Source: Pantoea agglomerans (GTDB lineage Bacteria > Pseudomonadota > Gammaproteobacteria > Enterobacterales > Enterobacteriaceae). From it: a stretch of 64,000 nt of DNA. The stretch covers positions 3,224,001 to 3,288,000 of the forward strand of contig NZ_CP090207.1 in the NCBI RefSeq assembly GCF_021397715.1. Direction: 5' to 3'. Below are positions 48,911 through 60,378 of this stretch, in pieces. The notes below the pieces were generated by a model, which was given only the letters and a program-made list of their open reading frames with translations, was not told where the DNA came from and did not search any database. The position numbers and the translations under genes are program-made. How positions within the stretch are numbered: the stretch's first letter is position 1; each line of letters opens with the position of its first letter.

Positions 48911-49360
48911 TTAATCCTGTAACCGGGCGATCTCTTCGCCAAAATCACGTATATCTTCGAAACTGCGGTAAACCGAGGCAAAACGAATATAGGCGACTTT
49001 ATCGAGCTTTTTCAGCTCATCCATCACCAGATTGCCAATCAGTTTGCTGGGAATTTCGCGTTCGCCGGTGGCGCGCAGCTGGGTTTTAATGTGGTTTACC
49101 GCGCTCTCAACCGCGTCGGCACTAACCGGACGCTTCTCAAGCGCCTTCATCATCCCGCTGGCCATTTTGTCTTCATTGAAAGGTTCGCGTACGTCATTAC
49201 TCTTCACCACGCGCGGCATCACCAGTTCTGCCACCTCAAAAGTGGTAAAACGCTCATGACACATCAGACACTGGCGGCGGCGTCGCACCGACGATCCTTC
49301 ACTAACCAGACGAGAATCAATCACTTTGGTGTCCACAGCGGAGCAGAATGGGCAATGCAT
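48911..49360 (-). CDS. nrdR: Ribonucleotide reductase repressor NrdR
   Basis: A 149-residue repressor, the same length as in E. coli. The N-terminal zinc ribbon has two cysteine pairs ([10 protein letters not shown] and CLMCHERF) and binds NrdR boxes before ribonucleotide reductase genes. The ATP-cone domain (residues about 46-136) senses ATP and dATP. The ATG at 49360 is the family start; the open frame to 49459 lies in the leader. It heads the nrdR-ribD-ribH-nusB run. Confidence 0.96.
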   Translation of the reverse strand: MHCPFCSAVDTKVIDSRLVSEGSSVRRRRQCLMCHERFTTFEVAELVMPRVVKSNDVREPFNEDKMASGMMKALEKRPVSADAVESAVNHIKTQLRATGEREIPSKLIGNLVMDELKKLDKVAYIRFASVYRSFEDIRDFGEEIARLQD

Positions 49361-49546
49361 GACGTTTCCTGACGCGAGAGAAATGGGCCTGACAGTGTAG
49401 CGCGAACTGCCGATCAACAAAATCTCTTCCGTGCGTTTGCAGGATTCACCTCGCAGCATAAACAGTGGTAAATTTCACCTGCGGCAAAAGGGACTACGCT
49501 TAATGAGCTGCAAGTAAAATAATTTACCTGACACATTGGAGGTTTT

Positions 49547-49984
49547 ATGGGTTTGTTCAATTTCGTGAAAGAAGCGGGTGAAAAGCTGTGGGATGCCGTG
49601 AATGGCGGCGATGACCAGAGTAAAAAATTGCAGGATCACATCAATAAGCTCGGCCTGCCGGACAGTGACAAAGTGAATGTGAAAGTGGATGGCGACACCG
49701 TTACAGTCAGCGGTGATGGCCTGTCACAGGAGCTGAAAGAGAAGATTCTGGTTGCCGCCGGCAACGTAGCGGGCATCACCAAAGTGGAAGACAAGGTGAC
49801 CGTGAACGACAGCGCAGCCGAGTCGGAACTCTACACGGTGAAAAAAGGCGACACGCTGAGCGCTATTTCAAAACAGGTTTATGGAAATCCTAACGAATAC
49901 AACAAGATTTTCGAAGCTAACAAGCCAATGCTGTCGCATCCTGATAAGATCTATCCTGGCCAGGTTTTACGCATTCCAAAATAA
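49547..49984 (+). CDS. kbp: Potassium-binding protein Kbp (BON-LysM)
   Basis: A 145-residue soluble protein matching E. coli Kbp (YgaU, 149 residues). The N-terminus is [22 protein letters not shown] domain (about 25-88) is followed by a C-terminal LysM domain (about 95-143; [28 protein letters not shown]). Kbp binds potassium and supports growth when potassium is high. In E. coli the gene is far from this locus; here it sits between nrdR and yajI. GGAGG precedes the ATG, and yajI follows after 16 bases. Confidence 0.93.
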   Translation: MGLFNFVKEAGEKLWDAVNGGDDQSKKLQDHINKLGLPDSDKVNVKVDGDTVTVSGDGLSQELKEKILVAAGNVAGITKVEDKVTVNDSAAESELYTVKKGDTLSAISKQVYGNPNEYNKIFEANKPMLSHPDKIYPGQVLRIPK

Positions 49985-50000
49985 GCGACAAGGATAACTT

Positions 50001-50570
50001 ATGATCAGGACGGTTTGGGCGCCAGCAGCACTTTCACTGGCGTTACTGAGCGGTTGTAGTACCCCGGTGACGAACCCGCAGGTTAAACAGTTGCATCAGG
50101 AAGTGAGCCAGCTTAATCAGCAGATGCAGCACTTAACCACCCAGGCGAGTGCGCTGGAGATTCAGGGGCAGCTTAACAGCCACTCAACCAACGGCGCATG
50201 GCTGGTGCCGCAGGCGAATACCCCGGTGGCGTTGCAAACTCAGCTCGGCACGCTACGGCTGACGCTGTCGCCGGTGGTGGCAGAAGCCAGTGGATCGCGG
50301 GCTACGCTGTCGATCCGCTCGATGGGCGATCAACCGTTGCCTGCGCTGCACGCGACGGTAATCTGGGGCGTACTGGACCCGGCAACCGGCAAGCCGCTTA
50401 ACAGCGACAGCCTGAGCCAGACCATTGCCGTTCCCGCCTCGCTGTTACCGCAACACTCAGCGGATGTTCCGCTGCGGCTGAGTGGCCTGACGCCGGATCA
50501 GCTGGGATATCTCCGAGTGCACGATGTGACCGCTGACTCACCGACTCAAACCACTCCTGCTGCGCCTTAA
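50001..50570 (+). CDS. yajI: YajI-like DUF3251 lipoprotein
   Basis: A 189-residue lipoprotein with lipobox LLSGC (Cys at about residue 19), then a short coiled-coil stretch (VKQLHQEVSQLNQQMQHLTTQ, about 28-48) and a beta-rich DUF3251 domain. E. coli yajI occupies the same position relative to nrdR, which supports the assignment; E. coli also has tsx and yajD between it and secF, absent here. Function unknown. It is probably co-transcribed with kbp. Confidence 0.82.
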   Translation: MIRTVWAPAALSLALLSGCSTPVTNPQVKQLHQEVSQLNQQMQHLTTQASALEIQGQLNSHSTNGAWLVPQANTPVALQTQLGTLRLTLSPVVAEASGSRATLSIRSMGDQPLPALHATVIWGVLDPATGKPLNSDSLSQTIAVPASLLPQHSADVPLRLSGLTPDQLGYLRVHDVTADSPTQTTPAAP

Positions 50571-50581
50571 CCGGCGCAAAT

Positions 50582-50615
50582 AAAAACGGGCGACCCTCAC
50601 AGGCCGCCCGTTTTT
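50582..50615. terminator. Bidirectional terminator between yajI and secF
   Basis: AAAAACGGGCG (50582-50592) and CGCCCGTTTTT (50605-50615) form an 11-bp stem over a 12-base loop, with A and T runs on both flanks. It serves the convergent kbp-yajI and secDF transcripts. Confidence 0.88.
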
Positions 50616-50631
50616 CATCACTCTGCCACGC

Positions 50632-51600
50632 TTACGGCAGAATAGAAGGCTGATCCGCGCCCTCTTTTTCGACTTTCTGCACCAGCATATGTTCACGCTT
50701 CATGCCCAGCTTCAGCGCCAGCGCCGACGAGACATAAATCGATGAAATCGTACCGATGGTCACACCGATCAACATGGTCAGTGAGAAGCCTTTCAGCAAC
50801 GCGCCACCAAAGATGAACAGGATGAGGATCATCGCCAGCGTGGTCAGTGAAGTAATCAGGGTACGGCTTAACGTCTGGGTCAGCGACACGTTGGTAATGT
50901 CGTAAGAGCTGCCGCGGCGAATCTTGCGGAAGTTCTCACGAATACGGTCGGAAACCACGATTTTATCGTTAAGCGAGTAGCCAATCACCGACATCAGCGA
51001 GGCGACAATCGTCAGGTCGATCTCAATCCGGAACAGCGCCAGCAGGCCGCAGGTGATGATCACGTCATGCGCCAGCGCCAGTACGGTACCCAGCGCCAGA
51101 CGCCACTCAAAGCGAAAACCGATATAGATCAGAATCGCAACCAGTGCCGACAGCAGCGCCATCGCACCCGCCTGCGCCAGATCGCTACCGACGCTCGGGC
51201 CAACGAACTCGATACGCTTCACGGTGGCGTTCTGCTGGGTGGTCTGGTTAATCACCGAAACCACTTTGTTGCCTAACTCGGTGCCTGCCGGTCCGCTGAC
51301 CGGTGCCATGCGCACCATCACGTCACGGCTGCTGCCAAAGTTCTGCACCAGCGGCTCGTCAAAGCCCGCTTTCACCAAATCACCACGCAGCGTATCGAGA
51401 TCGGCCGGTTTTTCCAGCGCGATCTCAATCACCGTACCGCCGGTGAAATCGAGTCCCCAGTTGAAGCCACGGATGCCGACAATGGCAATCGCGGCGATAA
51501 TCAGCAGACCTGAGATGATGAAGGCCAGCTTATCCCAGCGCATAAAGTCGACGACTTTACGCCCGTGGTTCAACTGCTCAATGTTATATTCCTGTGCCAC
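50632..51600 (-). CDS. secF: Protein translocase subunit SecF
   Basis: A 322-residue RND-type inner-membrane protein with six helices. With SecD it uses the proton gradient to pull translocating proteins into the periplasm. The start is a GTG at 51600, read as [21 protein letters not shown] lies six bases before it and the length matches E. coli (323). The upstream open frame to 51726 runs inside secD. The family motifs [11 protein letters not shown] and [23 protein letters not shown] are intact. Ends [14 protein letters not shown], as in E. coli. Confidence 0.96.
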   Translation of the reverse strand: MAQEYNIEQLNHGRKVVDFMRWDKLAFIISGLLIIAAIAIVGIRGFNWGLDFTGGTVIEIALEKPADLDTLRGDLVKAGFDEPLVQNFGSSRDVMVRMAPVSGPAGTELGNKVVSVINQTTQQNATVKRIEFVGPSVGSDLAQAGAMALLSALVAILIYIGFRFEWRLALGTVLALAHDVIITCGLLALFRIEIDLTIVASLMSVIGYSLNDKIVVSDRIRENFRKIRRGSSYDITNVSLTQTLSRTLITSLTTLAMILILFIFGGALLKGFSLTMLIGVTIGTISSIYVSSALALKLGMKREHMLVQKVEKEGADQPSILP

Positions 51601-51610
51601 AACGCACTCC

Positions 51611-53458
51611 TCAGATAGACAGCTTGTTGATGCGTTTGCCACCGTAAACCAGGTTAACAATGGCACGGGTACCGACGATCGCGGTGAACATTGAAGTCGC
51701 GATACCAATTGCGGTGGTAATCGCAAAGCCTTTGATCGAACCGGTGCCGACCGCGTAAAGAATAATGACTTTGATCAGGGTGGTCACGTTCGCATCGACA
51801 ATACTGGAGAAGGCGCCTTTATAGCCCTCATGAATCGCCTGCTGAACCGAGCGCCCGTTACGCAGCTCTTCTTTAATACGTTCGTTAATCAGTACGTTAG
51901 CATCGACTGCCACCGCCAGCGTTAACACAATACCGGCAATACCCGGCATAGTCAGGGTCGCGCCAGGCAGCAGTGACATAACGCCGACAATCAGCACCAG
52001 GTTCACCAACAGCGCACTGGTCGCAATCAGACCAAACTTCTTGTAGAACACCACCATAAACAGGATCGAGGCGAGCAGGCCCCACAGGCAGGCTTCCAGA
52101 CCCTGAGTAATGTTTTGCTGACCCATGGTCGGGCCGATGGTGCGCTCTTCCACAATCTGGATTGGCGCAATCAACGCACCGGCACGCAGCAGCAGCGACA
52201 GTTGACGCGCTTCGTTCGGATTGTTGATGCCGGTGATGCGGAAGCTGTTACCGAGGCGAGACTGGATGTTAGCGACGTTAATCACCTCTTCCTGTTTCAC
52301 CAGAATCGAACGGCCATTGGCATCTTTTTTACCGCTGTCTTTGTACTCCACAAACAGGGTCGCCATCGGCTTGCCGATGTTGTCCTTGGTGAAGTTAGAC
52401 ATGATGTTACCGCCTGCGCCATCCAGTGAAATGTTCACCTGTGGCTGGTTGTACTCATCCATGCTGGAGGTCGAGTCGGTGATGTGGTCACCGGTCAGGA
52501 TCACCCGCTTGTAGAGCACCACCGGCTGGCCGTCACGCATATCTTTGACTTCAGAGTCACCCGGCACCCGTCCACTGGCCGCCGCGGTAGGATCAACGCT
52601 GGTGTTAACCAGACGGAATTCCAGCGTCGCGGTCGCACCCAGAATCTCTTTCGCGCGGGCCGTGTCCTGAATCCCTGGCAGCTCAACCACAATGCGATCG
52701 GAACCCTGACGCTGCACCAGCGGTTCGGCTACGCCCAGCTGGTTCACACGGTTACGCAGGATAGTAATGTTCTGCTGAACCGCATATTCACGCGCTTCGC
52801 TCAGGCGCGCATCGCTCATGGTAGCGCGCAGCGCATCGTTGCCGCTGCTGTTGATCACCAGGTCCTGATGACGGGAGGTCAGCCAGGAGACAGCAGCATC
52901 ACGGCTGGCGGCGTCACGGAAACGAATTTCCACGCCGTAGTTCGCGATTTTGTTGACGTTGGTATAAGGAATATTTTTGGTGCGCAGATCGCTACGCAGC
53001 GTATCGGCATTCTGCTCCTGCAGCTTGCCTAAGGCGGTATCCATGTCCACTTCCATCAGGAAGTGCACACCACCACGCAGATCGAGACCGAGTTTCATCG
53101 GTTCCGCTGACAGCATCGTCAGCCAGCGCGGCGTGGCCGGTGCCAGGTTCAGCGCCACGACGTAGTCTTCACCCAGCGCTTTCATGATCGCTTCACGGGC
53201 GCGCAACTGCACGTCGGTGTTAGCAAAGCGCGCAGTAATCGCCCCGTTTTCCAGCGCAACGGATTTGCTCTGGATATTGTCTTGTTTTAATGCGGACTGA
53301 ATGTGATCCAACGTCTGCTCACTGGCGGCGCTTCCGCGCGCGCCAGTGATTTGAACGGCCGGATCCTCACCATAGAGGTTGGGAAGCGCATACAGCAGGC
53401 CGACGAGAATCACGACGACCAGCATCACATACTTCCACAAAGGATAACGATTTAACAC
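51611..53458 (-). CDS. secD: Protein translocase subunit SecD
   Basis: A 615-residue partner of SecF, the same length as in E. coli. A first helix (about 7-26) is followed by a large periplasmic part with the P1 head (about 30-450), then five more helices. Signatures [15 protein letters not shown] and [16 protein letters not shown] are present. It starts 25 bases after yajC and ends 10 bases before secF, in one operon. Confidence 0.96.
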   Translation of the reverse strand: MLNRYPLWKYVMLVVVILVGLLYALPNLYGEDPAVQITGARGSAASEQTLDHIQSALKQDNIQSKSVALENGAITARFANTDVQLRAREAIMKALGEDYVVALNLAPATPRWLTMLSAEPMKLGLDLRGGVHFLMEVDMDTALGKLQEQNADTLRSDLRTKNIPYTNVNKIANYGVEIRFRDAASRDAAVSWLTSRHQDLVINSSGNDALRATMSDARLSEAREYAVQQNITILRNRVNQLGVAEPLVQRQGSDRIVVELPGIQDTARAKEILGATATLEFRLVNTSVDPTAAASGRVPGDSEVKDMRDGQPVVLYKRVILTGDHITDSTSSMDEYNQPQVNISLDGAGGNIMSNFTKDNIGKPMATLFVEYKDSGKKDANGRSILVKQEEVINVANIQSRLGNSFRITGINNPNEARQLSLLLRAGALIAPIQIVEERTIGPTMGQQNITQGLEACLWGLLASILFMVVFYKKFGLIATSALLVNLVLIVGVMSLLPGATLTMPGIAGIVLTLAVAVDANVLINERIKEELRNGRSVQQAIHEGYKGAFSSIVDANVTTLIKVIILYAVGTGSIKGFAITTAIGIATSMFTAIVGTRAIVNLVYGGKRINKLSI

Positions 53459-53483
53459 GGCAGTTCCCTTAGGGAAGATAGAA

Positions 53484-53815
53484 TTACAGCGCCTTCATAG
53501 TACCTTTCGGCAGAACGGCAGCGACGAAATCACGTTTAATGACCACTTCATTGGTCTCATTCAGCGCGATAGAGACGTAGCCAGTGTCAGACACTTTTGT
53601 TACGCGACCTACCAGGCCACCGCTGGTCAGCACTTCATCGCCCTTTGAGATGGAATCCATCAGCTTCTTGTGCTCTTTCGCACGTTTCTGCTGCGGACGC
53701 AGGATCATGAAGTAAAAAATCAGACCAAACACCACCAGCATGATCACCAGAGAATACGGACTTCCCTGCGACGGTGCGCCTGCTGCGGCCACGGCGTCAG
53801 AAATGAAAAAGCTCA

Positions 53816-53816
<1 letters not shown>
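53484..53816 (-). CDS. yajC: Sec translocon accessory subunit YajC
   Basis: A 110-residue single-span membrane protein (helix about residues 20-40) that associates with SecDF and YidC. The signature [20 protein letters not shown] follows the helix, then a small soluble domain ([17 protein letters not shown]). Its ATG overlaps the tgt stop by one base (TAATG), so translation is coupled to tgt. Confidence 0.95.
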
Positions 53817-54994
<1,178 letters not shown>

Positions 54995-55118
54995 CTAATT
55001 AAACGTGGCGCATGATAACAACCACAGAAGCTGCTATACAAGCCAGCCAGTCACCCGATCGGGGACGCCGTCATTGTATTACAGGATTTATCGATTTCTG
55101 CGCAATTGTGTCAATTTT

Positions 55119-55136
55119 TTGTCACAAATTTGTCAC
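55119..55136 (+). promoter_or_regulatory. PhoB-box-like direct repeat before the gtr island
   Basis: TTGTCACAAATTTGTCAC matches the 18-base Pho box (CTGTCATAAATCTGTCAC type) at 15 positions. A third GTCA lies one further 11-base step upstream (55110-55113), so GTCA recurs at 55110, 55121 and 55132. The repeats point along the + strand, toward gtrA. A -10-like CATAAG (55145-55150) follows nine bases after the box. The gap is shared with the divergent tgt promoter. Confidence 0.45.
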
Positions 55137-55247
55137 ACTTAAAACATAAGGGAGCGGGTTTTCAGAAGATGCACCATCTTTCCAGGAGTTCTTGATCATG
55201 GCCTCATCCAGTGACAAAATCCTCCGACTTTAACTATGGACACAAGA

Positions 55248-55607
55248 ATGTTTAATCTGTTCGCGCGGTATACAACCGTAGGCATAATCAACACGCTAAT
55301 TCACTGGCTGACTTTTGCAATTTTCTACAAGTCTGGTCAGCCTCAGGCACTTGCTAATTTCATCGCATTCTGTGCAGCTGTAACATTCTCCTTCTTTGCA
55401 AATGCAAGATGGACGTTCAGCACTGAAGCGACGACGATCAGATACATCATGTATGTTTTCTTCATGGGGATAGTTGCCATCATGATTGGATCATACTCTG
55501 ACAGATTACACGTCCCTCCTGTCATGACGTTGTTTGTATTCTCATGCGTAAGCCTGGTGTGTGGTTTTTTTTATTCTAAGTTCATAATATTCAGGAAGAA
55601 AAAATGA
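55248..55607 (+). CDS. gtrA: GtrA-family lipid-linked glucose flippase
   Basis: A 119-residue protein with four membrane helices, of the GtrA family. It is thought to flip undecaprenyl-phosphate glucose across the inner membrane. Family segments include [20 protein letters not shown] and [11 protein letters not shown]. The frame is open from an ATG at 55236; the ATG at 55248 (MFNLFARY) gives the usual GtrA start and has GGA ten bases upstream. gtrB overlaps its end by four bases (ATGA). The first gene of a low-GC serotype-conversion cluster. Confidence 0.88.
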   Translation: MFNLFARYTTVGIINTLIHWLTFAIFYKSGQPQALANFIAFCAAVTFSFFANARWTFSTEATTIRYIMYVFFMGIVAIMIGSYSDRLHVPPVMTLFVFSCVSLVCGFFYSKFIIFRKKK

Positions 55608-56527
55608 AAATATCTCTTATTGTCCCTGTTCTCAATGAAGAGGAAGCGATACCTATTTTCTATTCAGCAGTGAGGGAGTTAGACCAGTTCAAAGGGAAAG
55701 ATGTTGAGATAGTATTTATTAATGACGGCAGTTCAGATGGCACCGAAAGCATTATTAATCGCCTTTCATCTGAAGATGACCTTGTTAAGGCCATATCTTT
55801 CACAAGGAATTTCGGCAAAGAGCCAGCGCTTTATGCGGGACTGGAATTTGCCACCGGTGACGCCATCATACCTATAGATGTTGATCTACAGGACCCTATC
55901 GAAGTCATTCCTGAGCTTATCGCTAAGTGGCAAGAAGGTTATGATGTCGTTCTTGCAAAGAGAGCAGACAGAAGCTGTGACAGCTACCTGAAGCGTAGAA
56001 CTGCATCAGCTTTCTACAGGATGCACAATAAAATAAGCAATCCAAAAATAGAAGAGAATGTCGGCGACTTCCGCCTTATGTCGAAAGACATTGTGAAAAG
56101 CATTTTGCGCCTTAAAGAAAGAAATATTTTCATGAAGGGTTTACTTAGCTGGGTCGGAGGAAAGACTGCTGTCGTTGAGTATCGCCGGGAAGACCGGGTG
56201 GCTGGAAAGAGTAAATTCAATGGCTGGAAGTTGTGGAACCTGGCGCTAGAGGGGTTTACATCTTTTTCAACTTTCCCACTTCGTATATGGTCATACATAG
56301 GATTGACTGTGGCCGGTCTTTCTTTCTTTTATGGATTATTCATGATTTTTGAAAAGTTAGTATATGGAAATGCGGTGCATGGATATACGTCCATTATGGT
56401 TTCAATACTTTTCCTCGGCGGTGTTCAGTTGATCGGCATCGGCGTTCTGGGTGAATATATCGGAAGGATATATATCGAATCAAAAAGGAGACCAAAGTTT
56501 ATTTTAAAAAACAACACAGATAAATAA
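55604..56527 (+). CDS. gtrB: Bactoprenol glucosyltransferase GtrB
   Basis: A 307-residue family-2 glycosyltransferase. The catalytic domain (1-about 230) has [26 protein letters not shown] and the metal-binding DVDLQDP; two C-terminal membrane helices follow (about 232-255 and 265-290). It transfers glucose from UDP-glucose to undecaprenyl phosphate on the cytoplasmic face. Its GC content is clearly lower than that of tgt or queA. It is coupled to gtrA and is followed by the serotype-specific gene. Confidence 0.93.
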   Translation: MKISLIVPVLNEEEAIPIFYSAVRELDQFKGKDVEIVFINDGSSDGTESIINRLSSEDDLVKAISFTRNFGKEPALYAGLEFATGDAIIPIDVDLQDPIEVIPELIAKWQEGYDVVLAKRADRSCDSYLKRRTASAFYRMHNKISNPKIEENVGDFRLMSKDIVKSILRLKERNIFMKGLLSWVGGKTAVVEYRREDRVAGKSKFNGWKLWNLALEGFTSFSTFPLRIWSYIGLTVAGLSFFYGLFMIFEKLVYGNAVHGYTSIMVSILFLGGVQLIGIGVLGEYIGRIYIESKRRPKFILKNNTDK

Positions 56528-56555
56528 ATCATTTAAATTATCGGACTCCCTTATA

Positions 56556-58043
56556 ATGACAAACACAGAACAGAATAAATCATACCTATTTTTTTTAATT
56601 TCAACATTTTCACTTATTTTATCAATATATACCTCTGGCAAGTACTTTACGCTTGATGCAGATACAATAAACTCTGCATTAGTCTGGGGAGAAATAGAAA
56701 GAAGCGGATTTCATGCAATAAAAGAATGGATCCCAACTGATGACAATTGGTATCTCTCAGTATACCCTATTCATTTTATTATTTATAAAATATTCGGATA
56801 TGAGTCAATAAACACTCTTATTGCAATATCATCTCTACAGGTCTTCACTTGCGCCATTATATCATTCCTGATATTAAGCAAAATAACATCAAATAAAAAC
56901 TCTATCTTTATAGTTCCTTTTTTATGTTTCCTCCCTTATTTTTGTTACAAGGTTGGATTTATCTCCCATCCATTTTCTCATAACACATCGAATCTTTATG
57001 GTCTTTTGTTAATTTACGTAAACCTGCGAATAAATCGTAAGATTTTAGCATCCATAATCTCCTCACTAATAATATTGATTGCTGGCGTCTCTGATCCCTG
57101 GTATATTGCATCATTTGGTATTCCTTTTTTATTGTACCAACTTTTAAGTGACAGCACGGATAAAAAAAATAAATTCATCCCTTCTACAATAGCACTCATT
57201 TCCTTATTGATTTATTTCAGCCATATAATCCAGAACTGGCTCGCAGTGCCTTTATCCCATTTTCATCTGGCCAGCATTGAAGTAATAAAATCCAATATAT
57301 ATTGGTATGCGTATGGGATAGGTTCTATGTTAAACTTATTCTACGCTGACAATGAAATTTCAAGGATTGCATCATTTGTCGTTATCATGACCCTTGGCGT
57401 TTATGGTTTATACAAATTATATTTCGCTGAAAAAAACGCAATATCTTTCTTACTTGTTATGAGTGTGGCAGGGATATCTGGAGCTTATATATTGGGCTCC
57501 CCAGAAAAACAATACTATTCCGCCAGGTTCTTAGTAAACATAGTTTATGTATTTTATATAATATCTTTTTTTATGATATTATCAAAGCATGGTTCAAAAC
57601 ATCTTTACATTATTGCAATTTCATTTATTTCCATCTCTTCCTTAGTTGTTCATTTGAAACAAAATAGTGACAATCTTGTCTCCTCTGCCGAATCTCAAGT
57701 TAAATTCATGGAACAAAACGGCCTGAATTATGGCTTTGGTCCATATTGGTCGGGTAATCCAAACGTCGTAAACTGGCTTTCGAAAGGGGAAATTGATTTC
57801 AGCCCTGTTATATTTAGAAATGACAATGGCTTTATTGATTGGAATACCCCCCATGCTCAATCTTTCAGAAACAAAATTAAACCTGGAAATAAGAAAACAT
57901 TCATAATGTTATCTTCTGATGGCGAGTCATGCTCAAATATAGATCTATGCATTGATGGCATCAATAAACAATATGGAAAGCCCGATACAATCATAAAGTA
58001 CCAAAGTTCTCTTTTCTACGTTTATGATAAAGGGTTAAATTAA
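56556..58043 (+). CDS. Serotype-specific O-antigen glucosyltransferase (GT-C type)
   Basis: A 495-residue membrane protein with about ten hydrophobic helices and a C-terminal periplasmic domain (about 380-495). By position it is the third gene of a gtrA-gtrB-gtr(type) cluster, whose product moves glucose from the lipid carrier to the O-antigen in the periplasm. These proteins share little sequence between types. An acidic loop after the first helix (TLDADTINS) and WIPTDDNWYLS fit a GT-C active site. It is the most AT-rich gene in the window, with many AUA, AAA and UUA codons, which points to transfer. Confidence 0.8.
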   Translation: MTNTEQNKSYLFFLISTFSLILSIYTSGKYFTLDADTINSALVWGEIERSGFHAIKEWIPTDDNWYLSVYPIHFIIYKIFGYESINTLIAISSLQVFTCAIISFLILSKITSNKNSIFIVPFLCFLPYFCYKVGFISHPFSHNTSNLYGLLLIYVNLRINRKILASIISSLIILIAGVSDPWYIASFGIPFLLYQLLSDSTDKKNKFIPSTIALISLLIYFSHIIQNWLAVPLSHFHLASIEVIKSNIYWYAYGIGSMLNLFYADNEISRIASFVVIMTLGVYGLYKLYFAEKNAISFLLVMSVAGISGAYILGSPEKQYYSARFLVNIVYVFYIISFFMILSKHGSKHLYIIAISFISISSLVVHLKQNSDNLVSSAESQVKFMEQNGLNYGFGPYWSGNPNVVNWLSKGEIDFSPVIFRNDNGFIDWNTPHAQSFRNKIKPGNKKTFIMLSSDGESCSNIDLCIDGINKQYGKPDTIIKYQSSLFYVYDKGLN

Positions 58044-58064
58044 CATCTTATCCTGTCATTTATT

Positions 58065-58088
58065 AAAGGGGCTTAACGCCCCTTTTTT
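58065..58088 (+). terminator. Terminator of the gtr cluster
   Basis: AAAGGGGC (58065-58072) and GCCCCTTT (58078-58085) form an 8-bp stem with a 5-base loop, ending in TTTTTT. It lies 21 bases after the third gtr gene. Confidence 0.88.
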
Positions 58089-58099
58089 ATGCATCATGA

Positions 58100-58312
58100 T
58101 ATGCTTTTTTTAATATTTCTGTCGAGATAGGCAGGAAACCTCTGCACCATAAATATATCAGGTTAGTTGCTGATACCTACTCTTTTACTGACGAAAAACC
58201 AGTTAGAGGATATGATATAGAAAAGGTCCTGAAGAGAATCCCTGATAGCCTTAACGCCTCCCCGCTTCCAAAAAAGTTAGCCATCCCCATCAACACCTTT
58301 TCAGAATGCTAA
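58100..58312 (+). pseudogene. Coding remnant of unknown origin next to the gtr island
   Basis: Seventy codons are open between stops at 58097 and 58310, with no start codon and no ribosome-binding site. The translation has protein-like composition: RKPLHHKYIRLVADTYSF, GYDIEKVLKRIPDSL and LPKKLAIPINTFSEC. I do not recognise the family. GC content is low, like the island. I read it as the 3' end of a gene that was cut off when the island arrived or later decayed. Confidence 0.4.
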
Positions 58313-58622
58313 CCTAAATTCGATGCAGATAAAGTACACTTCACCACAGCAGCGGCTGTTCAGATTCAGTGTGGCCGCGAAGCAGGCCGGATAATACCTG
58401 TGGTTGATAAGGGAATAAGAGAATTGGGTTTATGCAAAGGTAATTTGCATTGACCCTGTAACGGAACCGACATAGCAGTTTTTTTCTGTCATAACCTTCC
58501 CACCCGGCGAGCATTCCGTCTTGCGCGCCATTGAGCAGCAACTGGTCTGGTGCGCGCGACGCGGCAAGTAACACATGTACTGCCTGAATACCACGCGGCG
58601 CAACAGGTCATGGGTTAATAAA
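58313..58622. other. Decayed sequence between remnant and queA
   Basis: This 310-base stretch carries two overlapping short minus-strand frames (58341-58574 and 58430-58684), neither with a ribosome-binding site or a family I know. Their composition shifts abruptly at about 58490, from AT-rich to GC-rich. It may be scar DNA from the insertion event. No terminator for queA is obvious in it. Confidence 0.35.
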
Positions 58623-59693
58623 TCAGTCGCCAACTTTTTCCAGCGGCGCCTGCGGATTTTTGCTGATAAACATCGCGTCACCATAACTGAAGAAACGATA
58701 TTGCTCAGCCACGGCAGCGCGGTAGGCTGCCATGGTGTGCTGGTAACCGGCGAACGCCGAGACCAGCATAATCAGGGTAGATTCGGGCAGGTGGAAATTG
58801 GTGATCAGCGCATCGATCACCTGATAGTGGTAGCCCGGATAGATAAAAATCTGGGTATCGTCGAAGAACGGCGCAATCAGTGCATCCTGACTCGCTTTGG
58901 CCGCGCTCTCCAGCGAACGTACCGAAGTGGTGCCGACCGCGACCACCTTATTGCCGCGCGCCTTACAGGCCAGCACCGCATCCACCACCTCCTGCGGCAC
59001 TTCCGCATATTCGGCGTGCATATGATGCTCTTCAATGTTGTCGACGCGCACCGGCTGGAAGGTTCCGGCCCCGACATGCAGCGTAACAAAGGCCATCTCA
59101 ACGCCCTTCTCTTTCAGCGCCTGAAGCAGCGGTTCATCGAAGTGCAGACCGGCGGTCGGGGCCGCGACGGCACCCGGACGGGCGCTGTAAACGGTCTGAT
59201 AAAGCTCGCGGTCAGCCTCTTCATCCGGGCGATCGATGTAAGGAGGCAGCGGCATATGACCGACGCTGTTCAGGATATCGAGCACCGCACGCTCATCGTC
59301 AATCACGATCTCGAACAGCGCATCGTGGCGCGCCACCATGGTCGCTTTAACGCTCTCATCTTCACCCAGCAACAGGGCGGCGCCCGGCTTAGGCGCTTTT
59401 GAGGCGCGCACATGGGCCAGCACGCGCTTGTCGTCAAGCATCCGCTCCACCAGCATTTCGATTTTGCCGCCGCTGGCTTTACGACCAAAGACGCGCGCCG
59501 GGATCACGCGGGTGTTGTTGAACACCAGCAGATCGCCTGGATTGAGCTTATCCAGCACGTCGGTGAAGACACCGTGCGTCAGTGCGCCGCTGGGACCATC
59601 GAGCGACAGCAGACGACAGCCGCTGCGCTGCGCCTGCGGATAGTGGGCAATCAGGGATTCGGGCAATTCAAAAGCAAAATCGGCGACACGCAT
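58623..59693 (-). CDS. queA: S-adenosylmethionine:tRNA ribosyltransferase-isomerase
   Basis: A 356-residue enzyme, the E. coli length, that turns preQ1 in tRNA into epoxyqueuosine using the ribosyl part of SAM. Signatures include [31 protein letters not shown], [16 protein letters not shown] [13 protein letters not shown] and [18 protein letters not shown]. The frame is open to 59903, but the ATG at 59693 ([16 protein letters not shown]) is the family start. Normally it is first in queA-tgt; here the gtr island breaks that link. It is divergent from acpH. Confidence 0.96.
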   Translation of the reverse strand: MRVADFAFELPESLIAHYPQAQRSGCRLLSLDGPSGALTHGVFTDVLDKLNPGDLLVFNNTRVIPARVFGRKASGGKIEMLVERMLDDKRVLAHVRASKAPKPGAALLLGEDESVKATMVARHDALFEIVIDDERAVLDILNSVGHMPLPPYIDRPDEEADRELYQTVYSARPGAVAAPTAGLHFDEPLLQALKEKGVEMAFVTLHVGAGTFQPVRVDNIEEHHMHAEYAEVPQEVVDAVLACKARGNKVVAVGTTSVRSLESAAKASQDALIAPFFDDTQIFIYPGYHYQVIDALITNFHLPESTLIMLVSAFAGYQHTMAAYRAAVAEQYRFFSYGDAMFISKNPQAPLEKVGD

Positions 59694-59796
59694 GAAAGAG
59701 TTCTTTCTCAGGCAAAAACAGGCGGCACAGTTTAGCGGAAAATCGACCAATTCTGAACAACTGGCTGCGCAAAGGCAGTTCAGCCTATAATGCAGC

Positions 59797-60378
59797 ATGA
59801 ACTTTCTTGCACATCTCCATCTGGCCCAACTGGCTGACAGCTCGTTGCTCGGCAATTTAATGGCTGATTTTGTCCGGGGTAACCCGCACCAGCACTGGCC
59901 CACGCCGGTGGCGGACGGTATTCTGATGCATCGCCGGCTCGACGTGATGACCGATGCGCTGCCAGAAGTCCGCCGTGCCCGTCAGCTGTTCCGCCCGGAA
60001 ACCTACCGCGTCGCCCCGATCACCCTCGATGTCATCTGGGACCATTTTCTCGCCCGTCACTGGCCGCAATTCACTCCCGACCTGACCCTGACGCAATTTT
60101 CGGCCGCCGCCGAGCGCGAAATCATGCCGCAGCTGGCGGCGACGCCCGAACCCTTTCAGCAACTGAACGCGGTGATGTGGCGCGAGCGCTGGTTTGAGCA
60201 CTATGCCGAGCCTGCACGTCTGGAGCGAGTGCTGCAGGGTATGGCCAGTCGCCGCCCGCGCCTGGCGGCGCTGCGCGACTCTTATCAGGATTTCACGGAA
60301 AATTACGATCAGCTCGAAGCGCTGTTTTTCATTTTTTATCCGCGTTTAATGGCGCTGGCGACGGCCAGAACGCTGTAA
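59797..60378 (+). CDS. acpH: Acyl carrier protein phosphodiesterase
   Basis: A 193-residue enzyme, the same length as E. coli AcpH (YajB), that removes phosphopantetheine from holo-ACP. Its HD-like metal site residues lie in [33 protein letters not shown] and [13 protein letters not shown]. It is divergent from queA, as in E. coli, and separated from the next gene by 206 bases. Confidence 0.94.
   Translation: MNFLAHLHLAQLADSSLLGNLMADFVRGNPHQHWPTPVADGILMHRRLDVMTDALPEVRRARQLFRPETYRVAPITLDVIWDHFLARHWPQFTPDLTLTQFSAAAEREIMPQLAATPEPFQQLNAVMWRERWFEHYAEPARLERVLQGMASRRPRLAALRDSYQDFTENYDQLEALFFIFYPRLMALATARTL

Noticed and set aside
55058..55197. GATC sites near the gtr start as an OxyR/Dam phase switch
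   Set aside because: Only two GATC sites, 137 bases apart. The known gtr switches need four closely spaced sites inside OxyR half-sites.
55016..58622. Prophage carrying the gtr genes
   Set aside because: No integrase, phage structural or lysis gene, tRNA or flanking direct repeat was found.
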